DNA of 64,000 nucleotides from an uncultured Prevotellaceae bacterium (GCA_900318555.1 ONKX01000014.1:53271-117270); one strand, 5' to 3'. Positions 1 to 10,012 are shown, numbered from the stretch's first letter. Notes: a model not told the origin generated them from the letters alone. Program-made: numbers and translations.

Positions 1-402
1 GTAGAAGTTGTAGCCAATATTAGAATAAGGAATAATTCCAAAACAGGCGCCCACCTTCGGTAGCAGCCGGAACATACCCACAGCATAGTCGAAATCAGCT
101 GTTTTTGCATTTCTCTTTGTCTCACCCTCTTTGAAACTCGTAATCTGCCCAGAGAGACCTATATCAAAGATCATGGTCAGGGAGTCAACGGCAGAATAGG
201 AGGCAGGATTGGTGACATTAGGATGTTTGCTGTCGCGTACACCAAGTGAGAGGCCGGCCATACCACGGCTGAAACTCTGAGACTGATCTGCCAACACACC
301 GATGCCATACTGGCTGTATGGGGAGAGCGTGTTACTGATCTGACCCATGGCAGAAAAGGCCCAAAAGCCAGCCAAGACACTTCCAAATATTCGTTTTTTC
401 AT
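1..402 (-). CDS. Outer-membrane beta-barrel protein, N-terminal part only
   Basis: The reading frame starts at 402 and runs off the left edge, giving about 134 residues. It begins with a signal peptide (MKKRIFGSVLAGFWAFSAMGQ). The mature start has the motif SPYSQYGIG, then a Gly/Ser-rich segment and NPASYSAVDSL, a pattern I associate with Bacteroidales outer-membrane proteins related to the OmpP1/FadL transporters. The rest of the barrel lies outside the window. A TAATTTTG box lies 33 bp upstream. The gene is divergent from the DUF4105 gene. The family call rests on motif resemblance; the substrate is unknown. Confidence 0.6.
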   Translation of the reverse strand, partial: MKKRIFGSVLAGFWAFSAMGQISNTLSPYSQYGIGVLADQSQSFSRGMAGLSLGVRDSKHPNVTNPASYSAVDSLTMIFDIGLSGQITSFKEGETKRNAKTADFDYAVGMFRLLPKVGACFGIIPYSNIGYNFY

Positions 403-435
403 CTATCTTTTTCTTACTAATTCGAAAATCGACTG

Positions 436-443
436 CAAAATTA
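436..443 (-). promoter_or_regulatory. -7 promoter box for the outer-membrane protein gene
   Basis: TAATTTTG on the minus strand matches the Bacteroidetes TAnnTTTG -7 consensus, 33 bp before the ATG at 402. No convincing -33 TTTG is seen. Confidence 0.5.
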
Positions 444-488
444 TTGAAAAAAAACGAAATAAACGCACGATAAGTGGAAAATATAAGC

Positions 489-496
489 TAATTTTG
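489..496 (+). promoter_or_regulatory. -7 promoter box directly before the DUF4105 gene
   Basis: TAATTTTG ends only 4 nt before the GTG start at 501. The transcript would begin at or within a few bases of the start codon, so the mRNA may be leaderless. Confidence 0.5.
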
Positions 497-500
497 CATC

Positions 501-1682
501 GTGAAACATTTAAAAATCATTTTTAGGACATTTTTTCTGCTTTCTGCAGTACTTTTAACACCTCAACAGGTGTTTGCTGATGAAAAAGCAGAAGACACCC
601 CACCCGACTCCATCGAGGTGTCGCTACTCACTTGTCAGCCCCATGACGAGGTGTATAGTTTGTATGGACACACGGCCCTGCGCTGGCATGACCTCAGAAC
701 AGGCCTGGACATTGCCTTCAACTGGGGTGTTTTCAATTTCAAGGCTCCCCATTTTGTCGCACGTTTCGTCTTCGGGCTGACAGACTATGAGTTAGGAGCC
801 TACCCCTACAACATCTTCCAAAAGGAATACCAGCATTTTGGCAGCATGGTCACTGAACAGGTGTTGAACCTGAACGGTGAGGAAATCATGCGATTGGAGG
901 GTCTGCTGCAGCAGAATCTGCAGCCAGAGAACCGCGTTTACCGCTACAATTACTTCTATAACAATTGTACGACAAAAGCCCGTGATATCATAGAGCAGTG
1001 CGTGAATGGAGAAGTGAAATATGCTGAGCGTGAGGATTTTACGCCATCGTATAGAGATATGGTTCATGAGATGACCCGCAACAAACGCTGGTCACAATGG
1101 GGCAATGATCTGCTCTTGGGCATCAAGGCCGACCAACCCACCACCTTACGCGAACAAGAGTTCCTGCCCCATAACCTCATGTACGACTTCGACCGTGCAC
1201 AAATCTATGAGAATGGTGTCTATCGTCCGCTGGTCAAGGAACGTCGCATAGCCGTTCCTGCGGGTGTACAGATTATCAACAAGGAGTTCCCCCTGTCGCC
1301 GATGTTCAGCTTTATGGCCCTGTTGGCCATAGGAATCGTATTATTTGCCATCCAGTGGAAGAGACGTCGTCTCTTCATACTTTGGGACGCCCTGCTCATG
1401 GTCATTTCGGGCATTATCGGTGTTGTTCTGTTCCTTATGCTGTTCTCGCAGCACCCCACAGTCAGTCTGAACCTGCAATTCATCTTGTTCAATCCTATCC
1501 ACTGGGTGTTTCTCTGGCCAGTGATCAGGGGGAAGAAGACCATCTACTGGAAAATTCTTGCTGTCCTGTGCGTACTATTCCTCATTGGCGGTCTTTTCCA
1601 GTCGTATGCTGAGGGCATCTGGATTTTGGCATTATGTTTGCTGTTACAGTGTATCATGCATTTTAAATTAGCGCGCAAATGA
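501..1682 (+). CDS. DUF4105 (Lnb N-terminal periplasmic domain) membrane protein
   Basis: A 393-residue protein starting with GTG. The first 26 residues form a signal peptide ending at VFA. Residues about 35-190 carry the DUF4105 signature, including SLYGHTALRW, FNWGVFNF and the NYFYNNCTTKARD block with a conserved Cys; the His and Cys suggest a papain-like (NlpC/P60-type) hydrolase fold. The C-terminal third has about four hydrophobic helices (residues about 255-390), so the N-terminal domain sits in the periplasm on a membrane anchor. Its stop overlaps the next start by 4 bp (ATGA), indicating translational coupling. The reaction is not established for the family in this phylum. Confidence 0.75.
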   Translation: MKHLKIIFRTFFLLSAVLLTPQQVFADEKAEDTPPDSIEVSLLTCQPHDEVYSLYGHTALRWHDLRTGLDIAFNWGVFNFKAPHFVARFVFGLTDYELGAYPYNIFQKEYQHFGSMVTEQVLNLNGEEIMRLEGLLQQNLQPENRVYRYNYFYNNCTTKARDIIEQCVNGEVKYAEREDFTPSYRDMVHEMTRNKRWSQWGNDLLLGIKADQPTTLREQEFLPHNLMYDFDRAQIYENGVYRPLVKERRIAVPAGVQIINKEFPLSPMFSFMALLAIGIVLFAIQWKRRRLFILWDALLMVISGIIGVVLFLMLFSQHPTVSLNLQFILFNPIHWVFLWPVIRGKKTIYWKILAVLCVLFLIGGLFQSYAEGIWILALCLLLQCIMHFKLARK

Positions 1683-3052
1683 GAAACAGATATTTATATA
1701 TCACCCTCCTGACAATGCTGGGATTCAGTGCTGAAGCCACAGCACAGGTGCTGTCACAAGCACCACAACTGGTGGTAAGTATTACTGTCAACCAGTTGCG
1801 CACGGACTTGTTGGAGACCTATGCCCCACTCTACACACAAGACGGACTGAAAAGGCTGATGGAACAAGGAATGATGTTTCCCTATGCCCATTATGATTTC
1901 ACGCCCGTAGATGCCACGTCAGCATCAGCATCCCTGCAGACAGGTACCACACCTTATTACCATGGTGTCACCGGAACAGAATGGTTGAACCGCACTACCC
2001 TGCGGCCACAGCATATACTAGACAATCAAGGACAAAAGCTGTCGCCCAGTCAGTTGATGACATCTACTCTTGGTGATGAGTTGAAGATAGCCACCAAGGG
2101 CCAGGGAAAGGTTCTGTCGTTTGCGACCAGTGCAGCATGTGCCATTTTGCCAGCCGGTCATGCTGCAGATGGTGCCGTATGGATAGAAAAAGGAAAATGG
2201 CAACAGTCGCCTTACTATAAGTCCGCCAATCAGTGGTTAACCAGGTATATTAACCAATATCTGCCCACGAATGACAACAACAGAAGTATTACCGACCTAG
2301 CCATCAAATGTATAGAACAGCTGGGATTGGGCCGTGACGACCAGCCAGACCTGTTGTGTGTGAACTATGACTTGCAGCCGGACATGGTAGGCTATCAGTT
2401 GATGGACCGTAACATTGCAGCACTGGTAAAGGGTATTTTAGGTCGGGTATCACAAGACCGTGTACTTTTTGTGCTGACAGGAACCACTACTACAGAGGAA
2501 GAGCAGGAAGACGAGAACGAGCGCTACCACATTCCCACCGGAAAGGTCTATATCAACCGTTCTGCCAACCTGCTGAACATGTATCTGGGCGCGATGTACG
2601 GTTCTGCACAATATGTAGAGACCTACTACAAGAACCAGATTTTCCTGAACCAGAAGGTTATTGAGCAGAAAAACCTGAAAAGAACCGAGGTGCTACAGTT
2701 GGCTCAGGACTTCCTGTCGCAGTTGTCGGGCATCTGTCAGGTTTATACCAGTCATCAGTTGCAGACTTCCGACAGTGAGGCCTTACGACTGATTCGCAAT
2801 GGATATAACAAGGAGAAATGCGGTGACTTGATTGTTGAGGTGAATCCTGGTTGGCAATTGGTCAACGAGGAAACCCACCAGCAGACGACATCAAGAGCCA
2901 ATGTCATTCCCTTCCCCATCATTTTATTTGGCAGTAATATCCAGGCTCAACGCGTTCAGACAGCTGTCACAGCAGAGCGTGTTGCACCTACTATCGCACG
3001 TGCCATTCGCATCCGTGCTCCCAATGCCTGCAAGGCAGAACCGTTGTTTTAA
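1679..3052 (+). CDS. Alkaline-phosphatase-superfamily protein, probably catalytically inactive
   Basis: A 457-residue exported protein (signal peptide to about residue 22). The N-terminal block (residues 31-95) follows the type I phosphodiesterase/PafA layout: a VSITVNQLR strand, a GLKRLMEQGMMF helix, then TGTTPYYHGVTGTEW. Key positions differ from the active family: the first metal Asp (VxDQxR) is Asn38, the nucleophile region reads TPVDATSAS rather than a P-T-x-T-x-x-GH pattern, the D-x-x-GH motif reads DMVGYQLMD (His replaced by Tyr), and the expected D-H pair after the LFVLTG strand is missing. It is coupled to the DUF4105 gene by a 4-bp overlap and lies just before secA. It may be a binding or scaffold protein; that is inference. 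Confidence 0.65.
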   Translation: MRNRYLYITLLTMLGFSAEATAQVLSQAPQLVVSITVNQLRTDLLETYAPLYTQDGLKRLMEQGMMFPYAHYDFTPVDATSASASLQTGTTPYYHGVTGTEWLNRTTLRPQHILDNQGQKLSPSQLMTSTLGDELKIATKGQGKVLSFATSAACAILPAGHAADGAVWIEKGKWQQSPYYKSANQWLTRYINQYLPTNDNNRSITDLAIKCIEQLGLGRDDQPDLLCVNYDLQPDMVGYQLMDRNIAALVKGILGRVSQDRVLFVLTGTTTTEEEQEDENERYHIPTGKVYINRSANLLNMYLGAMYGSAQYVETYYKNQIFLNQKVIEQKNLKRTEVLQLAQDFLSQLSGICQVYTSHQLQTSDSEALRLIRNGYNKEKCGDLIVEVNPGWQLVNEETHQQTTSRANVIPFPIILFGSNIQAQRVQTAVTAERVAPTIARAIRIRAPNACKAEPLF

Positions 3053-3054
3053 AC

Positions 3055-3081
3055 CACGAATTTCACGAATTTCACGAATTT
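3055..3081. repeat. 9-bp tandem array CACGAATTT x3
   Basis: Three exact copies of CACGAATTT begin at 3055, 3064 and 3073, directly after the upstream stop codon and before the secA promoter. It belongs to the class of short-period arrays found in many intercistronic gaps of this window. Confidence 0.8.
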
Positions 3082-3095
3082 CTTTGAGAAAGCAA

Positions 3096-3126
3096 TTGGT
3101 GAATTGTGATTTTTTTCGTAACTTTG
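3096..3126 (+). promoter_or_regulatory. secA promoter
   Basis: TTGG at 3096 and TAACTTTG at 3119-3126 are separated by about 20 bp and match the Bacteroidetes -33/-7 arrangement. The secA ATG is 31 bp further on. Confidence 0.65.
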
Positions 3127-3157
3127 CAGCCCAATAAAGAATAAAATATAATAAGAT

Positions 3158-6100
3158 ATGAATTTTAATAAGATTTTACGTTCGTTGTTCGGTGATAAGG
3201 CTTCCCGTGACATGAAGCTCATTCAGCCTGTGGTTGAACAGGTGAAGGCAGCCTATCCTGCTGTACAGCAGCTCGACAACGACCAGTTGCGCCAGCGCAC
3301 CAAGGAAATCCAGCGTCAGGTGCAGGACTCTGCCAAGGAGCAGAAAGAAGAGATAGAGAAGCTGAAGGCCACCATCGAAGACACCCCTATCGATGAGCGT
3401 GCAGATATCTTCGCAAAGATTGACAAGATAGAGAAGGAAGTTCTTGACATCTACGAAGAAGCCCTTAACAAGGTGTTACCCGAGGTCTTTGCCATCGTCA
3501 AGGAGACCGCCCGCAGGTTTGCTGAAAATGAGGAGACCATCGTCACGGCCACTGATTTTGACCGTGAGCTGGCAGCAGACCCACGCAAGGACTTCATCAC
3601 CATCGATGGTGACAAGGCCATCTACCACAACCACTGGACAGCCGGTGGCAACGACCTGAAATGGGAAATGGTACACTATGACGTACAGCTGTTTGGCGGT
3701 ACCGTACTGCATCAGGGTAAGATTGCTGAGATGGCCACTGGTGAAGGTAAGACACTGGTTGCTACGCTGCCTGTGTTCCTGAATGCCCTGACGGGTAATG
3801 GTGTCCATGTGGTGACCGTCAACGACTATCTGGCCAAGCGTGACTCTGAGTGGATGGGGCCGCTTTATATGTTCCACGGATTGAGCGTTGACTGTATCGA
3901 CAAGCACCAGCCCAACTCTGAGGCTCGTCGCAAGGCCTATCAGGCTGATATCACCTTTGGTACCAACAACGAGTTCGGTTTCGACTACCTGCGTGACAAT
4001 ATGGCCATTTCGCCCAGCGACCTTGTACAAAGGGCCCACAACTACGCCATCGTCGATGAGGTGGACTCCGTGTTGATTGATGATGCCCGTACGCCTCTGA
4101 TTATTAGTGGTCCCGTTCCCAAGGGTGACGACCAGATGTTTGAGGAATATCAGCCATTGGTTGAGAAACTGGTTGGTGCGCAAAAGCAATTGGCCACACA
4201 ATTCCTGGCCGAGGCTAAACAGAAAATCAGTGAAGGCCAGCAAAAGAATGATAAGAAACTGACAGATGAAGGTTTCCTGGCACTGTACCGTTCCCATAAG
4301 TCGATGCCCAAGAACAAGCCCCTCATCAAGTATTTGTCTGAGGAAGGTATCAAGAGCGGTATGCTGAAGACCGAGGAGACCTATATGGAGAACAACAACC
4401 GCCGCATGCCAGAGGTCGTAGAGCCCCTGTATTTCGTGGTGGACGAGAAGCTAAACTCCTGCGATCTTACTGACAAGGGTACCGCATGGCTCGCCAATCA
4501 GGTGAACGACAAGGATTTGTTTGTGTTGCCCGACATCACCGCTCAGTTGTCTGCCCTTGAGGGTGATACCACACTCACGGATGAGGAACGCATCAATAAG
4601 AAGGACGAGATGCTCCAGCACTATGCCGTTCAGAGTGAGCGCGTTCATACGCTGCAACAGTTGCTAAAGGCCTACTGCATGTTCAACAAGGACGATGAAT
4701 ACGTCGTTATTGATGGCGAGGTGAAGATTGTTGATGAACAGACAGGCCGTATCATGGAAGGCCGCAGATGGTCAGATGGTCTCCATCAGGCTGTCGAAGC
4801 CAAGGAACACGTGAAAGTCGAGGCTGCTACCCAGACTTTCGCCACCATCACCCTGCAGAACTATTTCCGTATGTACCACAAGCTGGCCGGTATGACCGGT
4901 ACCGCTTCTACGGAGGCAGGTGAGTTCTGGGACATCTACAAGCTCGATGTCGTGGAGATTCCCACCAACCGTCCTGTCATCCGCGATGATATGGATGACC
5001 GCATCTATAAGACAGCCCGTGAGAAGTACCGTGCCGTCATTGAGGAAGTGGTTCGTCTGCGCAATCAGGGCCGTCCAACACTGATTGGTACCACCTCAGT
5101 GGAAATCTCTGAGCTCTTGAGTCGTATGCTCGATATGTATGTCAATCCCGAGACTGGCAAGCGTGAGGGTATCCCCCATCAGGTCCTGAATGCCAAGTTG
5201 CACCAGAAGGAAGCAGACATTGTGGCACTGGCCGGTCAGTCGACTAATGGCAAGGGTGCTGTGACCATCGCCACCAACATGGCCGGTCGTGGTACTGATA
5301 TCAAGCTGTCACCCGAAGTAAAGGCTGCAGGCGGTTTGGCCATCATCGGTACTGAGCGTCATGAGTCACGCCGTGTGGACCGCCAGTTGCGTGGTCGTGC
5401 CGGTCGTCAAGGAGACCCAGGTTCTTCGCTGTTCTTCATCTCGTTGGAAGACAAACTGATGCGTCTGTTCGGTTCTGAGCGCATCGCCACTGTCATGGAC
5501 AAGTTAGGTTTCAAAGAAGGTGAAGTACTGGAGAGTTCGATGATTACCAAACAGGTAGAACGTGCCCAGAAGAAGGTTGAGGAGAACAACTTCGGTATCC
5601 GTAAACGTCTGCTGGAGTACGATGACGTGATGAACAAACAGCGTACCGTGGTTTATTCGAAGCGTCGTCACGCGCTGATGGGTGAACGTATTGGTATGGA
5701 TATCTCGAACACCATCTGGGACCGTGTGGTGAACATCATCGAGACCAACGACTACGAGGGCTGCAAGGAACAGTTTATCAAGGTCTTTGCCATGGAGTGT
5801 CCCTTCACCAATGAAGAGTTCATCAACAAGAACCACGAGGAACTCTGCGAGGAAGTCTTCCAAGTGGCTATGGGCAACTTCAAGCGTAAGATGGAACACG
5901 TGCAGGAGGTGGCCATGCCTGTCATTAAGCAGGTTTACGAGAATCAGGGTCAGATTTACGAGCGCATCGTAGTGCCCCTGACCGATGGCCGCAAGATGTA
6001 TAATATCGCTTGTAATCTGAAGGAAGCCTATGACACTGAGTGTAAGTCGGTGGTTAAGGAATTTGAGAAGCAGATCCTGCTCCACATTATCGATGAAGCA

Positions 6101-6523
6101 TGGAAGGAGAACCTCCGTGAACTGGACGAGTTGAAACACTCCGTGCAGAACGCCTCTTACGAGCAGAAAGACCCGTTGTTGATCTTCAAACTCGAGAGTG
6201 TGAAACTGTTCGACAACATGGTGAACGTGATGAACAACCGTTCCGTTTCTATCCTCATGCGTGCCCAGATTCCAGAGATGCAACAGGTGCAGGAAGCTGC
6301 TCCCGAGGAGCACACCCAGCGCAGTCAGTATACGGAGTCGAAGCAAAGCCTCTCACAGGAGCAGATGACCGATCCCAATCAGGCAGCAGCCGCTGCTCAG
6401 GACACCCGTGCCCAGCAGCCCCGTACTCCGATTATCAAGGACAAGCTGCCTGGTCGTAACGATCCCTGTCCCTGCGGCAGCGGTAAGAAGTTCAAGAACT
6501 GTCACGGAAGGGGACTAGTGTAA
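3158..6523 (+). CDS. secA: Preprotein translocase ATPase SecA
   Basis: A full-length 1121-residue SecA, the motor that drives unfolded preproteins through SecYEG at the inner membrane. Visible: Walker A-type [11 protein letters not shown] near residue 188, the [18 protein letters not shown]-like motif near 300, [10 protein letters not shown] and the [14 protein letters not shown] motor motifs near 700-760, and a C-terminal zinc-binding tail [14 protein letters not shown]. It is longer than E. coli SecA (901 aa), mostly through insertions in the first nucleotide-binding/preprotein region (residues about 330-510), which is usual for Bacteroidetes. The last sense codons fall inside the first unit of the CTAG nonamer array that continues into the gap. 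Confidence 0.97.
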   Translation: MNFNKILRSLFGDKASRDMKLIQPVVEQVKAAYPAVQQLDNDQLRQRTKEIQRQVQDSAKEQKEEIEKLKATIEDTPIDERADIFAKIDKIEKEVLDIYEEALNKVLPEVFAIVKETARRFAENEETIVTATDFDRELAADPRKDFITIDGDKAIYHNHWTAGGNDLKWEMVHYDVQLFGGTVLHQGKIAEMATGEGKTLVATLPVFLNALTGNGVHVVTVNDYLAKRDSEWMGPLYMFHGLSVDCIDKHQPNSEARRKAYQADITFGTNNEFGFDYLRDNMAISPSDLVQRAHNYAIVDEVDSVLIDDARTPLIISGPVPKGDDQMFEEYQPLVEKLVGAQKQLATQFLAEAKQKISEGQQKNDKKLTDEGFLALYRSHKSMPKNKPLIKYLSEEGIKSGMLKTEETYMENNNRRMPEVVEPLYFVVDEKLNSCDLTDKGTAWLANQVNDKDLFVLPDITAQLSALEGDTTLTDEERINKKDEMLQHYAVQSERVHTLQQLLKAYCMFNKDDEYVVIDGEVKIVDEQTGRIMEGRRWSDGLHQAVEAKEHVKVEAATQTFATITLQNYFRMYHKLAGMTGTASTEAGEFWDIYKLDVVEIPTNRPVIRDDMDDRIYKTAREKYRAVIEEVVRLRNQGRPTLIGTTSVEISELLSRMLDMYVNPETGKREGIPHQVLNAKLHQKEADIVALAGQSTNGKGAVTIATNMAGRGTDIKLSPEVKAAGGLAIIGTERHESRRVDRQLRGRAGRQGDPGSSLFFISLEDKLMRLFGSERIATVMDKLGFKEGEVLESSMITKQVERAQKKVEENNFGIRKRLLEYDDVMNKQRTVVYSKRRHALMGERIGMDISNTIWDRVVNIIETNDYEGCKEQFIKVFAMECPFTNEEFINKNHEELCEEVFQVAMGNFKRKMEHVQEVAMPVIKQVYENQGQIYERIVVPLTDGRKMYNIACNLKEAYDTECKSVVKEFEKQILLHIIDEAWKENLRELDELKHSVQNASYEQKDPLLIFKLESVKLFDNMVNVMNNRSVSILMRAQIPEMQQVQEAAPEEHTQRSQYTESKQSLSQEQMTDPNQAAAAAQDTRAQQPRTPIIKDKLPGRNDPCPCGSGKKFKNCHGRGLV

Positions 6524-6578
6524 ACTAGTTCCACTAGAAGTACTAGAAACTCTAGAAATACTAGGAAATACTAGAATT
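6515..6578. repeat. CTAG nonamer array between secA and the ABC ATPase gene
   Basis: CTAG tetramers begin at 6515, 6525, 6534, 6543, 6552, 6561 and 6571, so the period is 9 bp with two 10-bp steps. The unit resembles ACTAGAAAT. The array starts within the last codons of secA and runs right up to the ATG at 6579. The same CTAG/9-bp design occurs inside aroB at 26208-26247. Confidence 0.85.
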
Positions 6579-7334
6579 ATGATTAAGATAGACAACCTCA
6601 AGAAACAATTTGGCGAGACATGTGCCTGCGATATCCCCTCGTTTACCATCAACGATGGGGATATCCTCGGGCTGGTAGGAAACAATGGTGCGGGTAAGAC
6701 GACACTCTTCCGCCTGCTCCTCGATTTGCTTAAGGCAGACGAAGGCAGTGTAAGCTATGTGTTTTCTTTACCAGACGGAGAACCGTCGGGCACAGTGGCA
6801 ACAGAGGGCACAGTGGCTATCAACCCCACCGAGAGTGAAGCCTGGAAACAACATGTAGGCGCCTATATCGACGAAGGCTTCCTCATTGATTTCCTCACCC
6901 CTGAGGAGTATTTCGCCTTTCTGGGCAAGGTTTCAGGCATCAGTCAACAGGAAGTCGATGAACGTCTGCAGCAATTCGAGCGCTTTGCCAATGGCGAGGT
7001 CTTTGGCCAAAAGAAACTCATCCGCAACCTCTCTGCCGGCAACAAGATGAAGGTAGGCATTATCTCTGCCCTTTTCCGCCGTCCCAAGACCGTCATTCTC
7101 GACGAGCCTTTCAATTTCCTTGACCCCACCAGTCAGATGGTACTCAAACATTTGTTGCAGGACTATGCCAATGAGACCGGTTCGACCATCCTCATTTCAA
7201 GTCATAACCTGCAGCACACGGTGGATATCTCTACACGTATCGCCCTGCTTGAGCATGGTAAGATCATCCGCGACCTATCCAACAACGAAGGCAGTGCAGC
7301 GTCAGAACTACAAGAATATTTCGAAGCAGAATAA
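6579..7334 (+). CDS. ABC transporter ATP-binding protein without its own permease
   Basis: A 251-residue ATPase subunit. Walker A is GNNGAGKTT (about residues 35-43), the signature motif is LSAGNKMKVG (about 150), Walker B is VILDEPF, followed by an H-loop His in SSHNL. Between Walker A and the Q-loop region is an extra segment rich in Gly/Thr/Val (residues about 62-90) that contains a 9-bp-periodic repeat. Family members of this size usually drive exporters or lipoprotein/antibiotic efflux, but no permease gene is adjacent, so the partner and substrate are unknown. It starts directly after the CTAG array and probably shares the secA transcript. Confidence 0.85.
   Translation: MIKIDNLKKQFGETCACDIPSFTINDGDILGLVGNNGAGKTTLFRLLLDLLKADEGSVSYVFSLPDGEPSGTVATEGTVAINPTESEAWKQHVGAYIDEGFLIDFLTPEEYFAFLGKVSGISQQEVDERLQQFERFANGEVFGQKKLIRNLSAGNKMKVGIISALFRRPKTVILDEPFNFLDPTSQMVLKHLLQDYANETGSTILISSHNLQHTVDISTRIALLEHGKIIRDLSNNEGSAASELQEYFEAE
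6788..6823 (+). repeat. Intragenic 9-bp-period repeat in the ABC ATPase gene
   Basis: Units of 9 bp start at 6788, 6797, 6806 and 6815. The first and third units are identical (GGGCACAGT), and together with the following GGC they make the repeated peptide GTVA/GTVA in a surface loop before the Q-loop. The frame is kept because 9 is a multiple of 3. Confidence 0.55.
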
Positions 7335-7367
7335 CATTTTTTACTAACCTACTAAACAGTTACGCTT

Positions 7368-8504
7368 ATGATTTCAAGAAGACTTACATGGATTGCTGCG
7401 CTGCTGATAGGTAGTGTATGCACTATCAGTGCCGAGGAACTCGAGACCACTGAGACAACTGATACCAGTCAAAAGGCTACCATCGAGCTGCCTGCATGGG
7501 TGAAGAACATCAAGTTCAGCGGCTACGGTATGCTACAGTATCAGGGACAGGACCCTGAAGGGAACCACTCGAATACGTTTAATCTCCGTCTGGCACGTTT
7601 CATCCTCGACGGTAAAATTGGTGAATTTGACTGGCGTGCCCAAATACAGGGTACCAACGTGAAAGGTCCTGGTGAACCAACCGTCCAGTTGGTAGACCTC
7701 TATGCTGAGTGGCGCAGATTCCCCGAGTTTAAGGTTCGTGCAGGACAGTTCAAACGTGCCTTCACGTATGAGAATCCTACCCACCCTATCACACAGGGTT
7801 GGCGCGCTTATGCTGATGTCATTAACAACTTGTCTGGTTTTGGAGACCGTACGGGTGAGAAATCATCAGGTGGTCGTGACATCGGTATTCAGTTCTCTGG
7901 TGACCTCTTCCCCAATGCTAACGGCCGTCGCCTGTTCCACTATCAGGTGGGCGTCTACAATGGTGAAGGTATCAACGAAAAGGACAAGGACAACCGCAAG
8001 GATATCATTGGTGGCGTATGGGTCATGCCTATTAAGGGTCTGCGCATTGGTGCCTTCGGATGGACAGGTAGTCGCGGTGCCATGCTCGACCCGCTGACAG
8101 GTGAGACCCGCAGCGTGGAAAAGAACCGCTATGCCCTCTCTGCTGAGTACAGCACTGGCGAATACATGTTCCGTACTGAGTATTTGCACTCTCAAGGCTG
8201 GGGTGCTGCCAAGGCTGCTAATAACGTTCGTGAGATTGATTACAGCAAGGGAGACAAGGCCGATGGTTGGTATGCCTTTGGTATCGTGCCTGTCATCAAG
8301 TCAAAGCTGTATGCCAAGGCTCGTTACCAGTGCTATCGCAGCACCAAGGAGTGGAGCAGTGCCAAGACATCGTACGAAATCGGTTTGAACTATTTCTTCA
8401 CGAAGAACCTGGAGATGCATCTTGAGTATGCCCGCATCAACGACCGCAGTTTGGCCAAGCACGACTACAATCTGGTAGACGTTGAGCTGGACTTCCGTTT
8501 CTAA
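7368..8504 (+). CDS. OprP/OprO-type phosphate-selective porin
   Basis: A 378-residue outer-membrane porin. It has a signal peptide (residues 1-22, ending ISAEE), a short linker and then a barrel rich in alternating aromatic strands. The segment FSGYGMLQYQGQD, followed by FNLRLARFILDGKIGEFDWRAQ, is typical of the phosphate-selective porin O/P family, and the chain ends in Phe (LDFRF) as expected for BAM-dependent insertion. It would allow anion or solute diffusion across the outer membrane. Its stop lies 3 bp from the stop of the convergent flippase gene. Confidence 0.85.
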   Translation: MISRRLTWIAALLIGSVCTISAEELETTETTDTSQKATIELPAWVKNIKFSGYGMLQYQGQDPEGNHSNTFNLRLARFILDGKIGEFDWRAQIQGTNVKGPGEPTVQLVDLYAEWRRFPEFKVRAGQFKRAFTYENPTHPITQGWRAYADVINNLSGFGDRTGEKSSGGRDIGIQFSGDLFPNANGRRLFHYQVGVYNGEGINEKDKDNRKDIIGGVWVMPIKGLRIGAFGWTGSRGAMLDPLTGETRSVEKNRYALSAEYSTGEYMFRTEYLHSQGWGAAKAANNVREIDYSKGDKADGWYAFGIVPVIKSKLYAKARYQCYRSTKEWSSAKTSYEIGLNYFFTKNLEMHLEYARINDRSLAKHDYNLVDVELDFRF

Positions 8505-8507
8505 AGA

Positions 8508-9989
8508 TTATGCTGATTTCGTGAATTTGCGCTTCAGCGATTCCCACAGGTGCGTTTTCTGGCGCAACACATGAAGCGAATAAGCCGTGCTGACTACTGT
8601 CAGTGCGGCTTCTGCTATCCAGTAGGACCAGCCTTCAGCTACCAGCGTTACGCCATAGGCTACAAATCCGATGATTGCCTGTATTGCAGCATATTGCAGT
8701 ACCGTCTTTGTAGTCCGATAGCCATAAAACATATACGAATACCCTCCTATCATGATGCATTCAAATATGTGGGCCACCACGATAGCAAGTCCTGTTCCCC
8801 ATAGTCCCCATTGCTGGAAACCAATCATCACCGCGAGAACAAGTACCACGAAATAACTCGTCTCCAGCAGCAGATACGACAGCGACAAGCTCCGTGCCAG
8901 GGTGATATATGCCACTGGCATCGTCAGCACCTTGAAATACATCGCCAATACAGCCACCTGAGCCATTCCGACCACTGGTATGAATTCACGGCTGAAGAGT
9001 ATCGGAACCAGCACCGGCAGCATCATGATCAACGCCACAAGCATAGGCGACAACAGCAACAGTGACACTTCTATTTGCTTGTTTACTGTTTCGTTTGTCT
9101 TGATGATATCTTTGCAAACGCCCGACAAACGCGGGAAATAGTCGCTCTCCATCGCTGAGAACACCATACCTGCATACGTGATGGTCAGCATAAATCCGAT
9201 ATTATATAAACCGACGAAGTCCAGTCCACCCTCCACATTCAGATACGCCCTGATCAACATCTCCGACGCACTGCCTATCGCTGCGGCAATTACAAAGGCC
9301 AATCCCAAACGTATCATACTCGCCCCATTTTTCAGCTGTTTTTTGTTGAACTGCATTTTCAACGGATAAAGGCGATATGAATAGCCAATGGTTACCAGCA
9401 TGCCCGCTGCAGCTATCAACACTATAGCCGGAACGACACCCGAATGACGGAAAAAGTAATACAACGGAATTGACAAAAAGACTGAAGCTACCGTAGTATA
9501 AATCTGTACGCGCGCGAGAGAACCCAGTCGCCGTGTGGCCTTCAAAATAGCTGTTTCACCACCCGTAATGGCTATCATCGCCACCGACACACCCAACATG
9601 GCGTAGTGCAGTGTATGATTACCCCATGTAAACGACAGGTCGTTGATCAACGGACTCACCACAACGCAGAACAAACACCCCAAAACAGCAGCTATCATAC
9701 TCCACAGTCGCACTACCTGGATGTAGTATTCCACCAGTTCCGCGCGTTGCTGCTCGTAGTATTCTGACAATCGAGGCACAGCACCAAACGAAATTCCCAG
9801 ATTCGTACACTGCGAAGCGAAATTCTGCACTGACGTCAGCAAGGCATTAAAGCCCATACCGCCAGCACCCAGCAGGAGAGCCATAAACTTATTGCGCACA
9901 AGGCCAATCAGTATGACCAGCCCCTGCACACCACCGAAAATACCAGTGTATTTTAATATATGACTATAGTTTTTTTCCTGATCACTCAT
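8508..9989 (-). CDS. Polysaccharide flippase (Wzx/MATE-like)
   Basis: A 493-residue integral membrane protein with about 12-14 hydrophobic helices. The N-terminal GLVRNKFMALLLGAGGMGF and the overall length fit the Wzx/oligosaccharide flippase family of the MOP superfamily, which moves lipid-linked glycan units across the inner membrane. It is divergent from three glycosyltransferase genes with a shared 76-bp promoter region, which supports a role in one surface-glycan pathway. No Wzy polymerase or ligase is in the window. Confidence 0.85.
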   Translation of the reverse strand: MSDQEKNYSHILKYTGIFGGVQGLVILIGLVRNKFMALLLGAGGMGFNALLTSVQNFASQCTNLGISFGAVPRLSEYYEQQRAELVEYYIQVVRLWSMIAAVLGCLFCVVVSPLINDLSFTWGNHTLHYAMLGVSVAMIAITGGETAILKATRRLGSLARVQIYTTVASVFLSIPLYYFFRHSGVVPAIVLIAAAGMLVTIGYSYRLYPLKMQFNKKQLKNGASMIRLGLAFVIAAAIGSASEMLIRAYLNVEGGLDFVGLYNIGFMLTITYAGMVFSAMESDYFPRLSGVCKDIIKTNETVNKQIEVSLLLLSPMLVALIMMLPVLVPILFSREFIPVVGMAQVAVLAMYFKVLTMPVAYITLARSLSLSYLLLETSYFVVLVLAVMIGFQQWGLWGTGLAIVVAHIFECIMIGGYSYMFYGYRTTKTVLQYAAIQAIIGFVAYGVTLVAEGWSYWIAEAALTVVSTAYSLHVLRQKTHLWESLKRKFTKSA

Positions 9990-10012
9990 AAAGAGTTCGC
10001 ACTAAACGGCTG

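Noticed and set aside
3476-4297. A 273-residue minus-strand frame inside secA
   Set aside because: No protein motifs, and it lies fully within a strongly conserved secA coding region.
8505-8507. Missing terminator between the convergent porin and flippase genes as a sign of an assembly error
   Set aside because: Both proteins end at normal family lengths, so the tight 3-bp spacing seems genuine.
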